A stretch of DNA of 63,792 bases, taken from Acidobacteriota bacterium. Its GTDB lineage: Bacteria; Acidobacteriota; Terriglobia; Acidiferrales; UBA7541. Both the position numbers and the translations under genes were made by a program. The DNA is taken from contig JABCZF010000028.1 of assembly GCA_013289825.1 (NCBI GenBank), positions 1-63,792 on the forward strand, written 5' to 3'. Position 1 is the stretch's first letter. Each line of letters starts with the position of its first letter. The notes below the pieces were generated by a model. That model did not search any database, was not told where the DNA came from, and worked only from the letters and a program-made list of their open reading frames with translations. Positions 56,777 through 63,792 of this stretch are shown one piece after another.

Positions 56777-57835
56777 GTGGCGATCAATGCGGATAAACTA
56801 AATGAGTTTCTTCTAAGAGCGCTGGTCGATTTTGGCGCGACCTTCAACGCGGCCTTGATTCGTATCGGCGACAAGCTTGGATTATACAAGGGCCTCGCGG
56901 CTGGCGGTCCGCAAACTCCGGCGGAACTAGCCAAACGCACGGGGACCACGGAACGCTACGTTCGCGAGTGGCTGAGCGCTCAGGCCGCCGGTGGTTACGT
57001 GACCTACGACGCCCGAACAGCAAAATTTCACCTCAGCGAGGAACAAGCGTTTGCGATGGCGGACGACAACAGCCCCGCGTTCATGCCCGGAGCGTTTCAA
57101 GCGGCGCTCGCGGCGATCAAGGCGGAGGAAGCGCTTACCGAGCGATTCAAGACGGGGGAGGGACTGGGTTGGCATGAGCACGATTCCGAACTTTTTGTGG
57201 GCACAGAAAGATTTTTTCGCCCTGGCTATGCTGCGAATCTCATTGCCGCTTGGATCCCTTCGCTCGAGAGCGTCGACGCCAAATTGAAAAGTGGGGCGCT
57301 GGTCGCCGATGTGGGTTGCGGGTTGGGCGCATCGACAATTCTGATGGCGAAGTCCTATCCCAAATGTGAGTTTTCTGGATTCGATTACCACGACAAATCC
57401 ATTGAGACCGCCAGGCTACGCGCGCGCGATGCCGGCGTAGGCGACCGCATCAAGTTTGAGGTGGCCAGCGCGAAATCGTTTCCTGGCCAAGACTATGACT
57501 TCGTGACGTTTTTCGATTGTTTGCACGATATGGGCGATCCTGCGGGCGCTTCGGCGCACGTCCACAGTCGACTGAAGAAAGACGGGACGTGGATGATTGT
57601 TGAGCCGTTCGCGGGCGACCATCTGGAGGACAATCTGAATCCCATTGGCCGCGCGTTTTACGGTGCTTCCACCCTTTTGTGCACGCCGGCGTCCTTGTCG
57701 CAGGAAGTCGGGCTGGCGCTTGGCGCGCAAGCGGGAGAGAAGCGCTTGCGGGAAGTCGTGACCAGCGGAGGATTCACGCGATTCCGCCGCGCCGCCCAGA
57801 CACCATTCAATCTGGTCTTCGAAGCGAGGCCCTAA
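56777..57835 (+). CDS. Winged-helix plus SAM methyltransferase (Rv2258c-like)
   Basis: This 352-residue protein has an N-terminal winged-helix dimerisation region (LYKGLAAGGPQTPAELAKRTG, YVREWLSAQAAGGYV, residues 35-80) and a C-terminal class I methyltransferase domain. The SAM motif VADVGCGLGAST is near 175-186, FDYHD near 197, and FDCLHDMGDP near 245. The layout resembles mycobacterial Rv2258c. The substrate is unknown. The GTG start is set by GGAGG five bases upstream. Confidence 0.88.
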   Translation: MAINADKLNEFLLRALVDFGATFNAALIRIGDKLGLYKGLAAGGPQTPAELAKRTGTTERYVREWLSAQAAGGYVTYDARTAKFHLSEEQAFAMADDNSPAFMPGAFQAALAAIKAEEALTERFKTGEGLGWHEHDSELFVGTERFFRPGYAANLIAAWIPSLESVDAKLKSGALVADVGCGLGASTILMAKSYPKCEFSGFDYHDKSIETARLRARDAGVGDRIKFEVASAKSFPGQDYDFVTFFDCLHDMGDPAGASAHVHSRLKKDGTWMIVEPFAGDHLEDNLNPIGRAFYGASTLLCTPASLSQEVGLALGAQAGEKRLREVVTSGGFTRFRRAAQTPFNLVFEARP

Positions 57836-57860
57836 CCCCGTAACCGGCAGGCCGCGCAAT

Positions 57861-59033
57861 TCACAACTCTTCGTCGTCTTGCTTGATGACTGTTGTCTTG
57901 TGCGTGATCTTCACGCTGTGCGCCCGGATTCCGGCGATGATGGCGCGGCGGATTTCTAACGGCAACATTTCAGGAGCAAACACCCCTGCCGATTCGCGCG
58001 GAAAATACTTGATGAACAGCGCCGCGACGTGAGCGGTGGCATAGGCGACCGGCGTGGTGTAGCGCCCCTGCTGGCGGATCTGGTACAGCGTCGGGAACAA
58101 CGCGTCGGTGCGGATCAGCAAATGCCGATCTTCTTTTGTTCCGCGCTTCACGCCGCGAACGAGCACTGCGGCGGAAAACCGCGCATTTTGCAGGACACCC
58201 CGGCGGATCAGGCTGGCGATCATGCGCGGCGAGGAGGTTTGCGGAAACCGATGCCGAACGATGCCGCGCGACTTCGATAATTTTCCTTGCTTGTACCAGC
58301 GGCGCAGGCGGTCGAACTCGTTTCCGCCGATCTTCACGTCCATGTTGCGCATGGGTATGAAGTAGGGAAGCGTGGCGACTTCATCCTGCGCGGCGAGCAC
58401 GACGCTGGCGTTTCCGATGGGATCGGGGAAGCGAAATTTCTCCAACTCGGCGAATCGCTTTTCCATACGGAATCGTCCGTTGCGGTAGACGCGCGGGCTG
58501 GAGATGGCTTCATCAAACGACACTTCCGGCGACCATTGCGAGATCGGGTCGTCGCTCTCGGTGCTCTCGTACAGCCGGACATGCGCGGAATGGACTTCGT
58601 CGAGCATTTCCGCAGCTCGCTTGACGAGCAGGTTCGTCAGGCCCGGTGCCGCGCCCGTATTGATCAGCGCCGTTCTGTTCTTCTCTACAAAGCGCTTCGC
58701 ATAGGTGAATTGCTCGGCTTTGAACGGATTCCGCGTGAGGTGGGAGCTGAGGTCCACATAATGCGCGCGCAAGCGAAGCGCGGCTCGCATCACAATCAGA
58801 TTAAAGACGCTCGCCGAGGCATTGACGATGAGCTGGCAGCCGCGCGCCGCGCGGACGATGCCGAGCATATTTCGCGCATTTACTTCGGCCACCGCAATGG
58901 TGCTTTTTTCGCCGAGAAAACGGCGCGCGCGAGCCGGGTCACGGTCACCGCACCAGACCGCATGTCCTTGACGAAGCAGCAGTTCTGCCAGAAGGGAGCC
59001 GGTCGCTCCGGCCCCGAGAACGAAGATCCGCAT
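57861..59033 (-). CDS. Saccharopine dehydrogenase-like NAD(P)-binding protein
   Basis: This 390-residue protein begins with a Rossmann motif (VLGAGATGSLLAELL) and follows the saccharopine dehydrogenase layout, with INTGAAPGLTNLLVKRAAE near residues 125-143. It could be a reductase of a carboxylated imine, as in homospermidine or carboxynorspermidine synthesis, or in lysine breakdown. The neighbours give no hint. It is a single-gene unit converging with the methyltransferase gene. Confidence 0.85.
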   Translation of the reverse strand: MRIFVLGAGATGSLLAELLLRQGHAVWCGDRDPARARRFLGEKSTIAVAEVNARNMLGIVRAARGCQLIVNASASVFNLIVMRAALRLRAHYVDLSSHLTRNPFKAEQFTYAKRFVEKNRTALINTGAAPGLTNLLVKRAAEMLDEVHSAHVRLYESTESDDPISQWSPEVSFDEAISSPRVYRNGRFRMEKRFAELEKFRFPDPIGNASVVLAAQDEVATLPYFIPMRNMDVKIGGNEFDRLRRWYKQGKLSKSRGIVRHRFPQTSSPRMIASLIRRGVLQNARFSAAVLVRGVKRGTKEDRHLLIRTDALFPTLYQIRQQGRYTTPVAYATAHVAALFIKYFPRESAGVFAPEMLPLEIRRAIIAGIRAHSVKITHKTTVIKQDDEEL

Positions 59034-59332
59034 GGCGTGGCAAAAACTCTATCACACCCTGTCCGCCGGGAAGCGCGGATGTGTCCGGCGGTTGCCGGAG
59101 TTGCGGTGCTAGTACCCGCCGCCGGCGATCTTCCCGTGGTTTAGTTGTTCCGCAGTGGCCTGGAGCAGTCTGGGGCACCCAGCGGGAGCCGATAACCCGC
59201 AAGGTTACGCTCGGACGAGTCGGCCGCTAGGATTGCGGAGTTCCGTTTGGCTCGCGGCTGCCGAGCTAGAAACCGCTACGGTCCCGTTCCTAGCGCCATC
59301 GGCACGGGCAGACTAGGGCCGACGCTATCGAA
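59034..59332. other. Gap upstream of the moaA promoter
   Basis: These 299 bases are GC-rich and hold no credible gene. A few small dyads occur but I recognise no RNA motif. Confidence 0.4.
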
Positions 59333-59361
59333 TTGAAGTCTTTTTCGCACAGGCATACACT
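59333..59361 (+). promoter_or_regulatory. Promoter of the moaA leader
   Basis: TTGAAG (59333-59338), a 17-base spacer and TACACT (59356-59361) form a good sigma-70 promoter. Transcription would start near 59368, directly at the beginning of the riboswitch-like RNA. Confidence 0.65.
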
Positions 59362-59364
59362 AGG

Positions 59365-59505
59365 TGCAGTTACTCCGACCCCGTTGGCCTAAGGGAGACA
59401 AAACCTAGGGCCTGCGGGGCGATGCCCGGGCGGCTGGTTGGCCGTCTGCGGCTGAGGGTTTGGGTGGAAACGCCCCGGCCTCCCGAACTTGGAAAGGAGC
59501 GTACT
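59365..59505 (+). ncRNA. Molybdenum cofactor (Moco) riboswitch-like aptamer
   Basis: The 3' part reads GCCTCCC, GAACT, then TGGAAAGG at about 59479-59497, which matches the conserved end of the Moco RNA motif as I recall it from the E. coli moaA leader (GCCTCCC, GTATC, TGGAAAGG). CTCC (59373-59376) can pair with GGAG (59496-59499) to close the structure, and several inner GC helices are possible. The distance to moaA and its position directly after a promoter fit. Moco RNAs shut off moa genes when cofactor or its tungsten analogue is present. An exact covariance search was not possible. Confidence 0.75.
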
Positions 59506-59506
59506 C

Positions 59507-59530
59507 GACGGAAAAGTGTGTATTTCCGTC
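59507..59530 (+). other. Hairpin between aptamer and terminator
   Basis: GACGGAAA (59507-59514) and TTTCCGTC (59523-59530) form a perfect eight-base stem with an eight-base loop. It sits directly after the aptamer and before the terminator hairpin, where an anti-terminator switch or spacer helix is expected. Confidence 0.5.
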
Positions 59531-59533
59531 GTG

Positions 59534-59574
59534 CGCCCGCATCCAAGTCGTCGGATCGGGCGGTTTTGTTTTTT
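59534..59574 (+). terminator. Intrinsic terminator in the moaA leader
   Basis: CGCCCG (59534-59539) pairs with CGGGCG (59557-59562), and ATCC pairs with GGAT just inside, with one bulged C. TTTTGTTTTTT (59564-59574) follows directly. This is a textbook factor-independent terminator 52 bases before the moaA ATG, so the leader should control moaA by premature termination. Confidence 0.8.
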
Positions 59575-59626
59575 AGGAAGCGGAAAGAAGGAATTCAGCC
59601 GGTCGCGTCCCAGCCGACAACAAGCC

Positions 59627-60610
59627 ATGACCCTTCAGGACAGATTCGGCCGGCACATCAGCGACCTGCGTATTTCGATTACGGACCGCTGCAATTTCCG
59701 CTGCGTGTACTGCCGTTCGGCGGACCCGGAAAATTACCGTGACCATGACGAAATTCTCTCCTGGCCCGAGCTGGACCGGCTGGCCCGCATTTTTCTCGGC
59801 CTGGGCATTCGTAAAATACGCATCACCGGCGGAGAGCCGCTGGTGCGTGCAGGTGTCGAGGATTACATGGCACGCCTTCACGCACTGGGCGTCGAAGACC
59901 TGTCCATGACGACTAACGGCCATCTGCTGGCAGAGCGGTGTGAGCGGCTGATCGAAGCGGGGTTGCGGCGCATCAACATCAGCCTCGATTCGCTCGATCC
60001 TGGCAAATTTGAAAGCATCACGCGCACAAAGTCTTTCGGCACCGTGATGCGCGGCATCGACGTGGCGCAGAAATCGCGGCTAGCGCCCGCGAAAATCAAC
60101 GCCGTGCTGGTGCGCGGACTGAACGATGACGAGGTGGAATCGTTCGCCGAATTCGCACGAGAACGCGGAGTGATTATGCGCTTCATCGAGTTCATGCCGC
60201 TGGATGCCGACCGCACCTGGACCCGCCATCACGTCGTGCCGGCCGCGGAAGTGCATCAACGAATCCATGCGCGGTGGCCGCTCGTTCAAATCCCCCACGA
60301 GCGCAGCGAGACGGCGCGCAAATACCGCTTCGCCGACGGCGCTCCCGGGGAGATCGGGCTGATCGCCCCGGTAACCCAACCTTTCTGTGGCCACTGCTCG
60401 CGCATCCGTCTGACGGCCGATGGGAAGCTGCGAACCTGCCTTTTCAGCAAAGACGATCACGACCTTCGCGGGCTGCTCCGCGAAGGAGCGACCGACGATG
60501 ATGTGACGACGTACATCCGGTCGGTCGTCGACGAAAAGGAACAAGGACACCGGATCAACTCCCCTGATTTCGTGCCTCCCTCGCGTACCATGGTGTTTAT
60601 CGGCGGGTAG
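59627..60610 (+). CDS. moaA: GTP 3',8-cyclase MoaA
   Basis: This 327-residue radical SAM enzyme starts molybdenum cofactor synthesis by rearranging GTP. The first cluster is Cys22-x3-Cys26-x2-Cys29 (CNFRCVYC). The second cluster uses CGHC and the Cys in LRTCLF near residue 270. The C-terminal Gly-Gly, needed for activity, is present (FIGG). I chose the ATG at 59627 because an upstream in-frame start at 59489 would place coding sequence across the riboswitch and terminator. No other moa gene is in the window. Confidence 0.95.
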   Translation: MTLQDRFGRHISDLRISITDRCNFRCVYCRSADPENYRDHDEILSWPELDRLARIFLGLGIRKIRITGGEPLVRAGVEDYMARLHALGVEDLSMTTNGHLLAERCERLIEAGLRRINISLDSLDPGKFESITRTKSFGTVMRGIDVAQKSRLAPAKINAVLVRGLNDDEVESFAEFARERGVIMRFIEFMPLDADRTWTRHHVVPAAEVHQRIHARWPLVQIPHERSETARKYRFADGAPGEIGLIAPVTQPFCGHCSRIRLTADGKLRTCLFSKDDHDLRGLLREGATDDDVTTYIRSVVDEKEQGHRINSPDFVPPSRTMVFIGG

Positions 60611-60724
60611 CGGAAAGCTTGGACGGCGGCATCCCTCGGAAGCGCATTGCGCTCGACCGGGCCATGAGTTTCGGTTAGCATCGCATTGCGCCCCTCACAA
60701 CAGCCGAGCGAGAACGGACACAGC

Positions 60725-61207
60725 ATGGCGGACGAAGACGACGAAGAAGGACAGGACGACTCACCTGAGCCGGAGCCGCGGCTTTTCACGCTCACTGAAG
60801 CGGAGCACGCGCGGCGGGATATAGAGCCTTTCCTCGTGGAAGCCATGGACTGCCGCAAGAAATTGTCCGGCCTGGAAAACGATCTTTCTGCGGTTTCCGC
60901 GCGCATCATGATGATGGGCGGGGTAATCGTTCCGTACGAAAAACTGGCCGCGTTGCGCGTTGAACACGAGCAACTCGCCGAGTCCCTGAAGACTTCACTG
61001 AACCGCATCCTCGAAACGGGATGCGTCATCAAGGACCTCGACTTGGGCTTACTGGATTTTCCGGCGGTGATCGACAACGAAGATGTCTATCTGTGCTGGA
61101 AGCTTGGCGAGGACCGCATTCGTTTTTATCACCGGCAGGACGAAGGATTTGCCGGGCGCAAGCCGCTCGACCCGCGCGATCTCGGCCCCGGAGACATCCT
61201 GCAGTAG
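60725..61207 (+). CDS. DUF2203 family protein
   Basis: This 160-residue protein has an acidic start, a helical middle (FTLTEAEHARRDIEPFLVEAM), and the DUF2203 end: GCVIKDLDLGLLDFPAV near residues 105-121, then VYLCWKLGEDRI and DEGFAGRKPL. The family has no known function. The ATG at 60725 is chosen by family length; an upstream TTG would add 13 residues. Confidence 0.85.
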   Translation: MADEDDEEGQDDSPEPEPRLFTLTEAEHARRDIEPFLVEAMDCRKKLSGLENDLSAVSARIMMMGGVIVPYEKLAALRVEHEQLAESLKTSLNRILETGCVIKDLDLGLLDFPAVIDNEDVYLCWKLGEDRIRFYHRQDEGFAGRKPLDPRDLGPGDILQ

Positions 61208-61290
61208 CCCGGGCCCCGTCGTGCGTTTTTTTTCCGCATGCACTCGCGCTCTTCTGGGAACGGCGCTGGCCCACAGCGAAAGGATTTTTC

Positions 61291-63408
61291 GTGTCGTCTC
61301 ATTCTGAAAACCGTTTGAAGGATTCCGCCAGCCCGTATCTGCGTTCCGCAGCGCACCAGCCCATCGATTGGCACGAATGGGGCGACGCGGCTTTTGCGCG
61401 TGCGGAATCGGATGACAAGCCCATTCTTTTGGACATCGGGGCGGTGTGGTGTCACTGGTGCCACGTCATCGACCGCGAGAGTTATGAGAACTCCGAAATC
61501 GCAAAGATTATCAATGAGAATTTTGTCGCCGTGAAAGTGGACCGCGATGAGCGCCCCGACGTCGATGCGCGTTATCAATCCGCTGTCAGTGCCATCTCCG
61601 GCCAGGGCGGCTGGCCGCTGACGGGGTTCTTACTGCCCAACGGAAAACCATTTTTCGGCGGCACGTATTTTCCGCCGGAAGATCTAATGGGGCGGCCCGG
61701 CTTTCGACGGATTTTGCTGGCTGTGGCGGATTCCTATAAAAATAAGAGGGCCGCGCTGGTACGCGCGGCGGATCAACTGGTCGATGCTGTCGCCCAGGCC
61801 GAAGTGTTCACCGGAGCGCGAGCGGAGTTTGACCCGGCCGTAGTCGAAGTGCAAATCACTTCCGTCACCGAGCAATTTGACATCAAAAACGGCGGCTTTG
61901 GCCGCGCGCCGAAATTTCCGCATTCCTCGGCCGTCGACTTGGTTCTAGAGCGCTACCAGCAGACCAAAGAAAAGCATCTGTTGGCGATGATCGAGACCAC
62001 CCTCGAGAAGATGGCCCGCGGTGGCGTTTACGATCAGCTCGCCGGAGGTTTTCATCGCTATTCGGTGGATGAACGCTGGCTCGTCCCGCACTTCGAAAAA
62101 ATGAGTTACGACAATTCGGAACTGCTGCGCAATTACTTGCACGGCTGGCAAGTGACGGAGAATCCGCTGCTGCGTGAAACCGCGGAAGGCATCATCGGCT
62201 GGGTGAACGAAGTTTTGTCCGACCAGCAAAACGGCGGGTTTTACGCCAGCCAGGACGCCGACGATTCGCTCGATGATGACGGAGATTACTTCACTTGGAC
62301 GCTCGAGGAACTGCGATCAGCGCTGCTGCCCGACGAAGCCCGCGTCCTGGAGCTTTACTACGACGTCGAGGCGCACGGCGAGATGCACCACAATCCGGCG
62401 AAAAATGTGTTGTGGATCGCGCGCAGCTCCGCCGACATGGCCAAGCAACTTGGTCTCGACGAGACTTCCGTGCGCCTCATGATCACCAGAGGTCGCGGAA
62501 AGATGCTGGCCGCGCGCCTGCCGCGACCGACTCCTTTCGTCGACAAGACCATGTATGTCGCCTGGAATGCAATGTTTGTTTCAGCCTATCTGGACGCGGC
62601 GAGAGTGCTTGGCGGATCGACTGGCGAGAGCTGCCGCAAGTTCGCATTGCGCACGATGGACCGGACCCTCAGGGAAGTGTGGAGCGAATTCCGTGGCTTC
62701 GGGCACCGCATCGGGGGACCTGCGCTAGATGGTTCGCTGGACGATCAGGTTTTCAGCGTGCTGGCTTTGCTGGATGCCTACGAGACGACGCTCGAGCCGC
62801 GCTATTTCGCCGCGGCGCAGAAAACGATGGACCTGGCCATGGCTCGCTACGGCGACCTGGAAGGAGGAGGCTTTTTCGACCGGCCTTCGGACGCCGCACC
62901 CCTGGGCGGCCTCGACGTTCGCCGCAAGCCTTTTCAGGATTCACCCACCCCGGGGGCCAACTCCGCCGCGGCGATCGCGTTGATTCGCATGCATGCGTTC
63001 ACCGGCCATGAGCGCTATCACAACTTTGCCCAGAAAACGCTCGAAGCGTTCGCCGGGATCGCGCCGCAGTATGGGATGTTTGCCGCGACGTATGGCCTTG
63101 CAGCTGCGCTTTTCGCACGGCATCCGTTCGAGGTGGTCATCACTGGGCGTGCGGATGATCCCGCAGCCCAAGCTCTTGAAACCGCTGCCCACAGCGTCTA
63201 CCGTTTCGGCAAGTCCGTCCTGCGGCTCACGCCCGGAGCTTCCCTCGCAAATTTCGCCGGCGCGCTCAAAGAAACGTTGCCGCATCTTCCGGCCGACGAA
63301 GCCCTAGCGGTTGTCTGCGCGGGACAAACGTGCCTGCCGCCGACCAGAGACGCGGACCAGCTTGTCTGCATTTTGAGCGAAGGCCATCGCTTCACTGCCG
63401 TTGGGTAG
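61291..63408 (+). CDS. Thioredoxin-domain protein, YyaL/DUF255 family
   Basis: This 705-residue protein has an N-terminal thioredoxin-like domain with CHWC (Cys54, Cys57) in GAVWCHWCHVIDRESY, and GGWPLTGFLLP near 110. An alpha/alpha toroid domain follows (HFEKMSYDNSELL near 270, FYASQDADD near 325), as in N-acyl-glucosamine epimerase folds. Members are called spermatogenesis-associated protein 20 or YyaL, and their reaction is unknown. The GTG start is set by AAGGA six bases upstream and by the conserved NRLKDSASPYL start. The longer frame upstream overlaps the DUF2203 gene and is not real. Confidence 0.92.
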   Translation: MSSHSENRLKDSASPYLRSAAHQPIDWHEWGDAAFARAESDDKPILLDIGAVWCHWCHVIDRESYENSEIAKIINENFVAVKVDRDERPDVDARYQSAVSAISGQGGWPLTGFLLPNGKPFFGGTYFPPEDLMGRPGFRRILLAVADSYKNKRAALVRAADQLVDAVAQAEVFTGARAEFDPAVVEVQITSVTEQFDIKNGGFGRAPKFPHSSAVDLVLERYQQTKEKHLLAMIETTLEKMARGGVYDQLAGGFHRYSVDERWLVPHFEKMSYDNSELLRNYLHGWQVTENPLLRETAEGIIGWVNEVLSDQQNGGFYASQDADDSLDDDGDYFTWTLEELRSALLPDEARVLELYYDVEAHGEMHHNPAKNVLWIARSSADMAKQLGLDETSVRLMITRGRGKMLAARLPRPTPFVDKTMYVAWNAMFVSAYLDAARVLGGSTGESCRKFALRTMDRTLREVWSEFRGFGHRIGGPALDGSLDDQVFSVLALLDAYETTLEPRYFAAAQKTMDLAMARYGDLEGGGFFDRPSDAAPLGGLDVRRKPFQDSPTPGANSAAAIALIRMHAFTGHERYHNFAQKTLEAFAGIAPQYGMFAATYGLAAALFARHPFEVVITGRADDPAAQALETAAHSVYRFGKSVLRLTPGASLANFAGALKETLPHLPADEALAVVCAGQTCLPPTRDADQLVCILSEGHRFTAVG

Positions 63409-63433
63409 TTCCATGGCACTTAGCCAGCCCGGC

Positions 63434-63658
63434 TCACTTCGCTCGTACGAACTGGAAATTGCTCGAGAGCGCTTCGCGATCGTCCGCGTGTGCTTGCATG
63501 AATTTTCTTAAATCGTCCGTTTGCGCCGCCAAAATCTGATTACTCCCTACATCAACGTGGGCCAGCGAAAACGTGCCGGCCTCAATTTGTCTTTTAACCC
63601 AATCATCGCCGAGGAAATGGATTTCGAGAGTGCCCTTTTTCCAGCCAAACTCGTCCGA
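63434..63658 (-). pseudogene. C-terminal remnant of a hypothetical protein
   Basis: The minus strand encodes about 74 residues from DEFGWKKGTLEIHFLGDDW through to FQFVRAK and a TGA ending at 63434, with no start codon. A stop codon stands directly before DEF, where the TnpB sequence begins. The text (WVKRQIEAG, then ILAAQTDDLRKF) looks like a real conserved protein end. I infer a gene cut by a transposon or rearrangement. Confidence 0.6.
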
Positions 63659-63792
63659 TCATGTGATTGGTATGGACGTTGGGTTGGAGAAGTTCGCCAC
63701 CTTGTGGCTAATCACAAGTCTGTTCCCAATCCCCGCTGGTATCAACGAGCGGAAGCGAAGTTGCGCCGTGCCCAACGCAAGGTTGCCCGTCG
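63648..63792 (+). pseudogene. TnpB (IS200/IS605 OrfB) fragment with frameshift
   Basis: One frame gives VIGMDVGLEKFATL (from 63663), the first RuvC block of TnpB with its catalytic aspartate. The next part, VPNPRWYQRAEAKL and RRAQRKVAR, is in another frame, so a frameshift lies between about 63700 and 63712. The N-terminal half is missing, because the sequence to the left belongs to another gene remnant. The right end runs off the window. TnpB is the RNA-guided nuclease of IS200/IS605-type elements; this copy cannot be functional. Confidence 0.7.

Noticed and set aside
59489..59626. Longer MoaA N-terminus starting at 59489
   Set aside because: The extra 46 residues would be translated across the riboswitch end and terminator and do not resemble MoaA.
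61021..61290. 90-residue N-terminal extension of the YyaL-type protein
   Set aside because: It overlaps the DUF2203 gene in another frame and lacks family similarity; the GTG at 61291 has a good ribosome site.

Overview
The window looks like chromosomal DNA of an Acidobacteriota bacterium (my inference, no search was run). The strongest marker is the 889-residue orphan permease at 44890-47559, which has the layout of the acidobacterial duplicated orphan permease (ADOP) family. The order tgt-yajC-secD-secF-tonB-exbB-exbD-exbD-exbD-TPR lipoprotein-rel and the GC-rich codon use also fit. Most of the window is core genome. Both edges carry transposon remnants: an ISKra4-like transposase end on the left, and on the right a TnpB fragment fused to a broken gene.

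Layout. 1-447: IS remnant. 455-4367 (minus): a TetR regulator driving a HlyD/ATPase/permease efflux operon like ybhGFSR, stopping after one permease next to the IS end. 4506-7055: divergent SYLF lipid-binding protein and D-Ala-D-Ala carboxypeptidase. 7092-14308: mutS2, dnaG and rpoD, with an antisense membrane hydrolase between dnaG and rpoD. 14363-19869: a small ADP-ribosylation/crystallin J1-like protein, a DUF1648 membrane protein, an MscS channel, an MFS exporter and a PH-like/DUF3052-like protein. 19948-21812: two OppD/OppF-type ATPases without permeases. 21999-31517: YIP1 protein, tgt, the auxiliary Sec translocon, then a complete TonB-ExbB-ExbD energiser with three ExbD paralogues and a TPR lipoprotein. 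31662-38570: the (p)ppGpp enzyme Rel, then poorly known proteins including a catalytically degenerate M1-like peptidase coupled to RidA and a possible degenerate GIY-YIG protein.

38913-43811: a large radical SAM protein resembling archaeal tetraether lipid synthase (Tes), followed by an SDR reductase, FmdB zinc ribbon, methionine aminopeptidase and LysE exporter. 43821-50662: a frameshifted TonB-C protein, the ADOP permease, a flavin-binding PNPOx-like protein, a DUF2461 protein and a serine hydrolase. 50685-57835: a membrane-anchored serine hydrolase, then a translationally coupled S10 carboxypeptidase-cstA-ybdD operon and a methyltransferase. 57861-63408: a saccharopine dehydrogenase-like protein, then moaA preceded by a promoter, a molybdenum cofactor (Moco) riboswitch-like RNA and an intrinsic terminator, DUF2203, and a YyaL-type thioredoxin-domain protein.

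The most interesting points are the Tes-like radical SAM protein (candidate membrane-spanning lipid synthase), the Moco leader of moaA with its apparent transcription attenuator, the TetR operator-promoter overlap, several probable leaderless promoters, and a group of fold-conserved proteins that have lost catalytic residues. No tRNA, rRNA or CRISPR array was found by reading.
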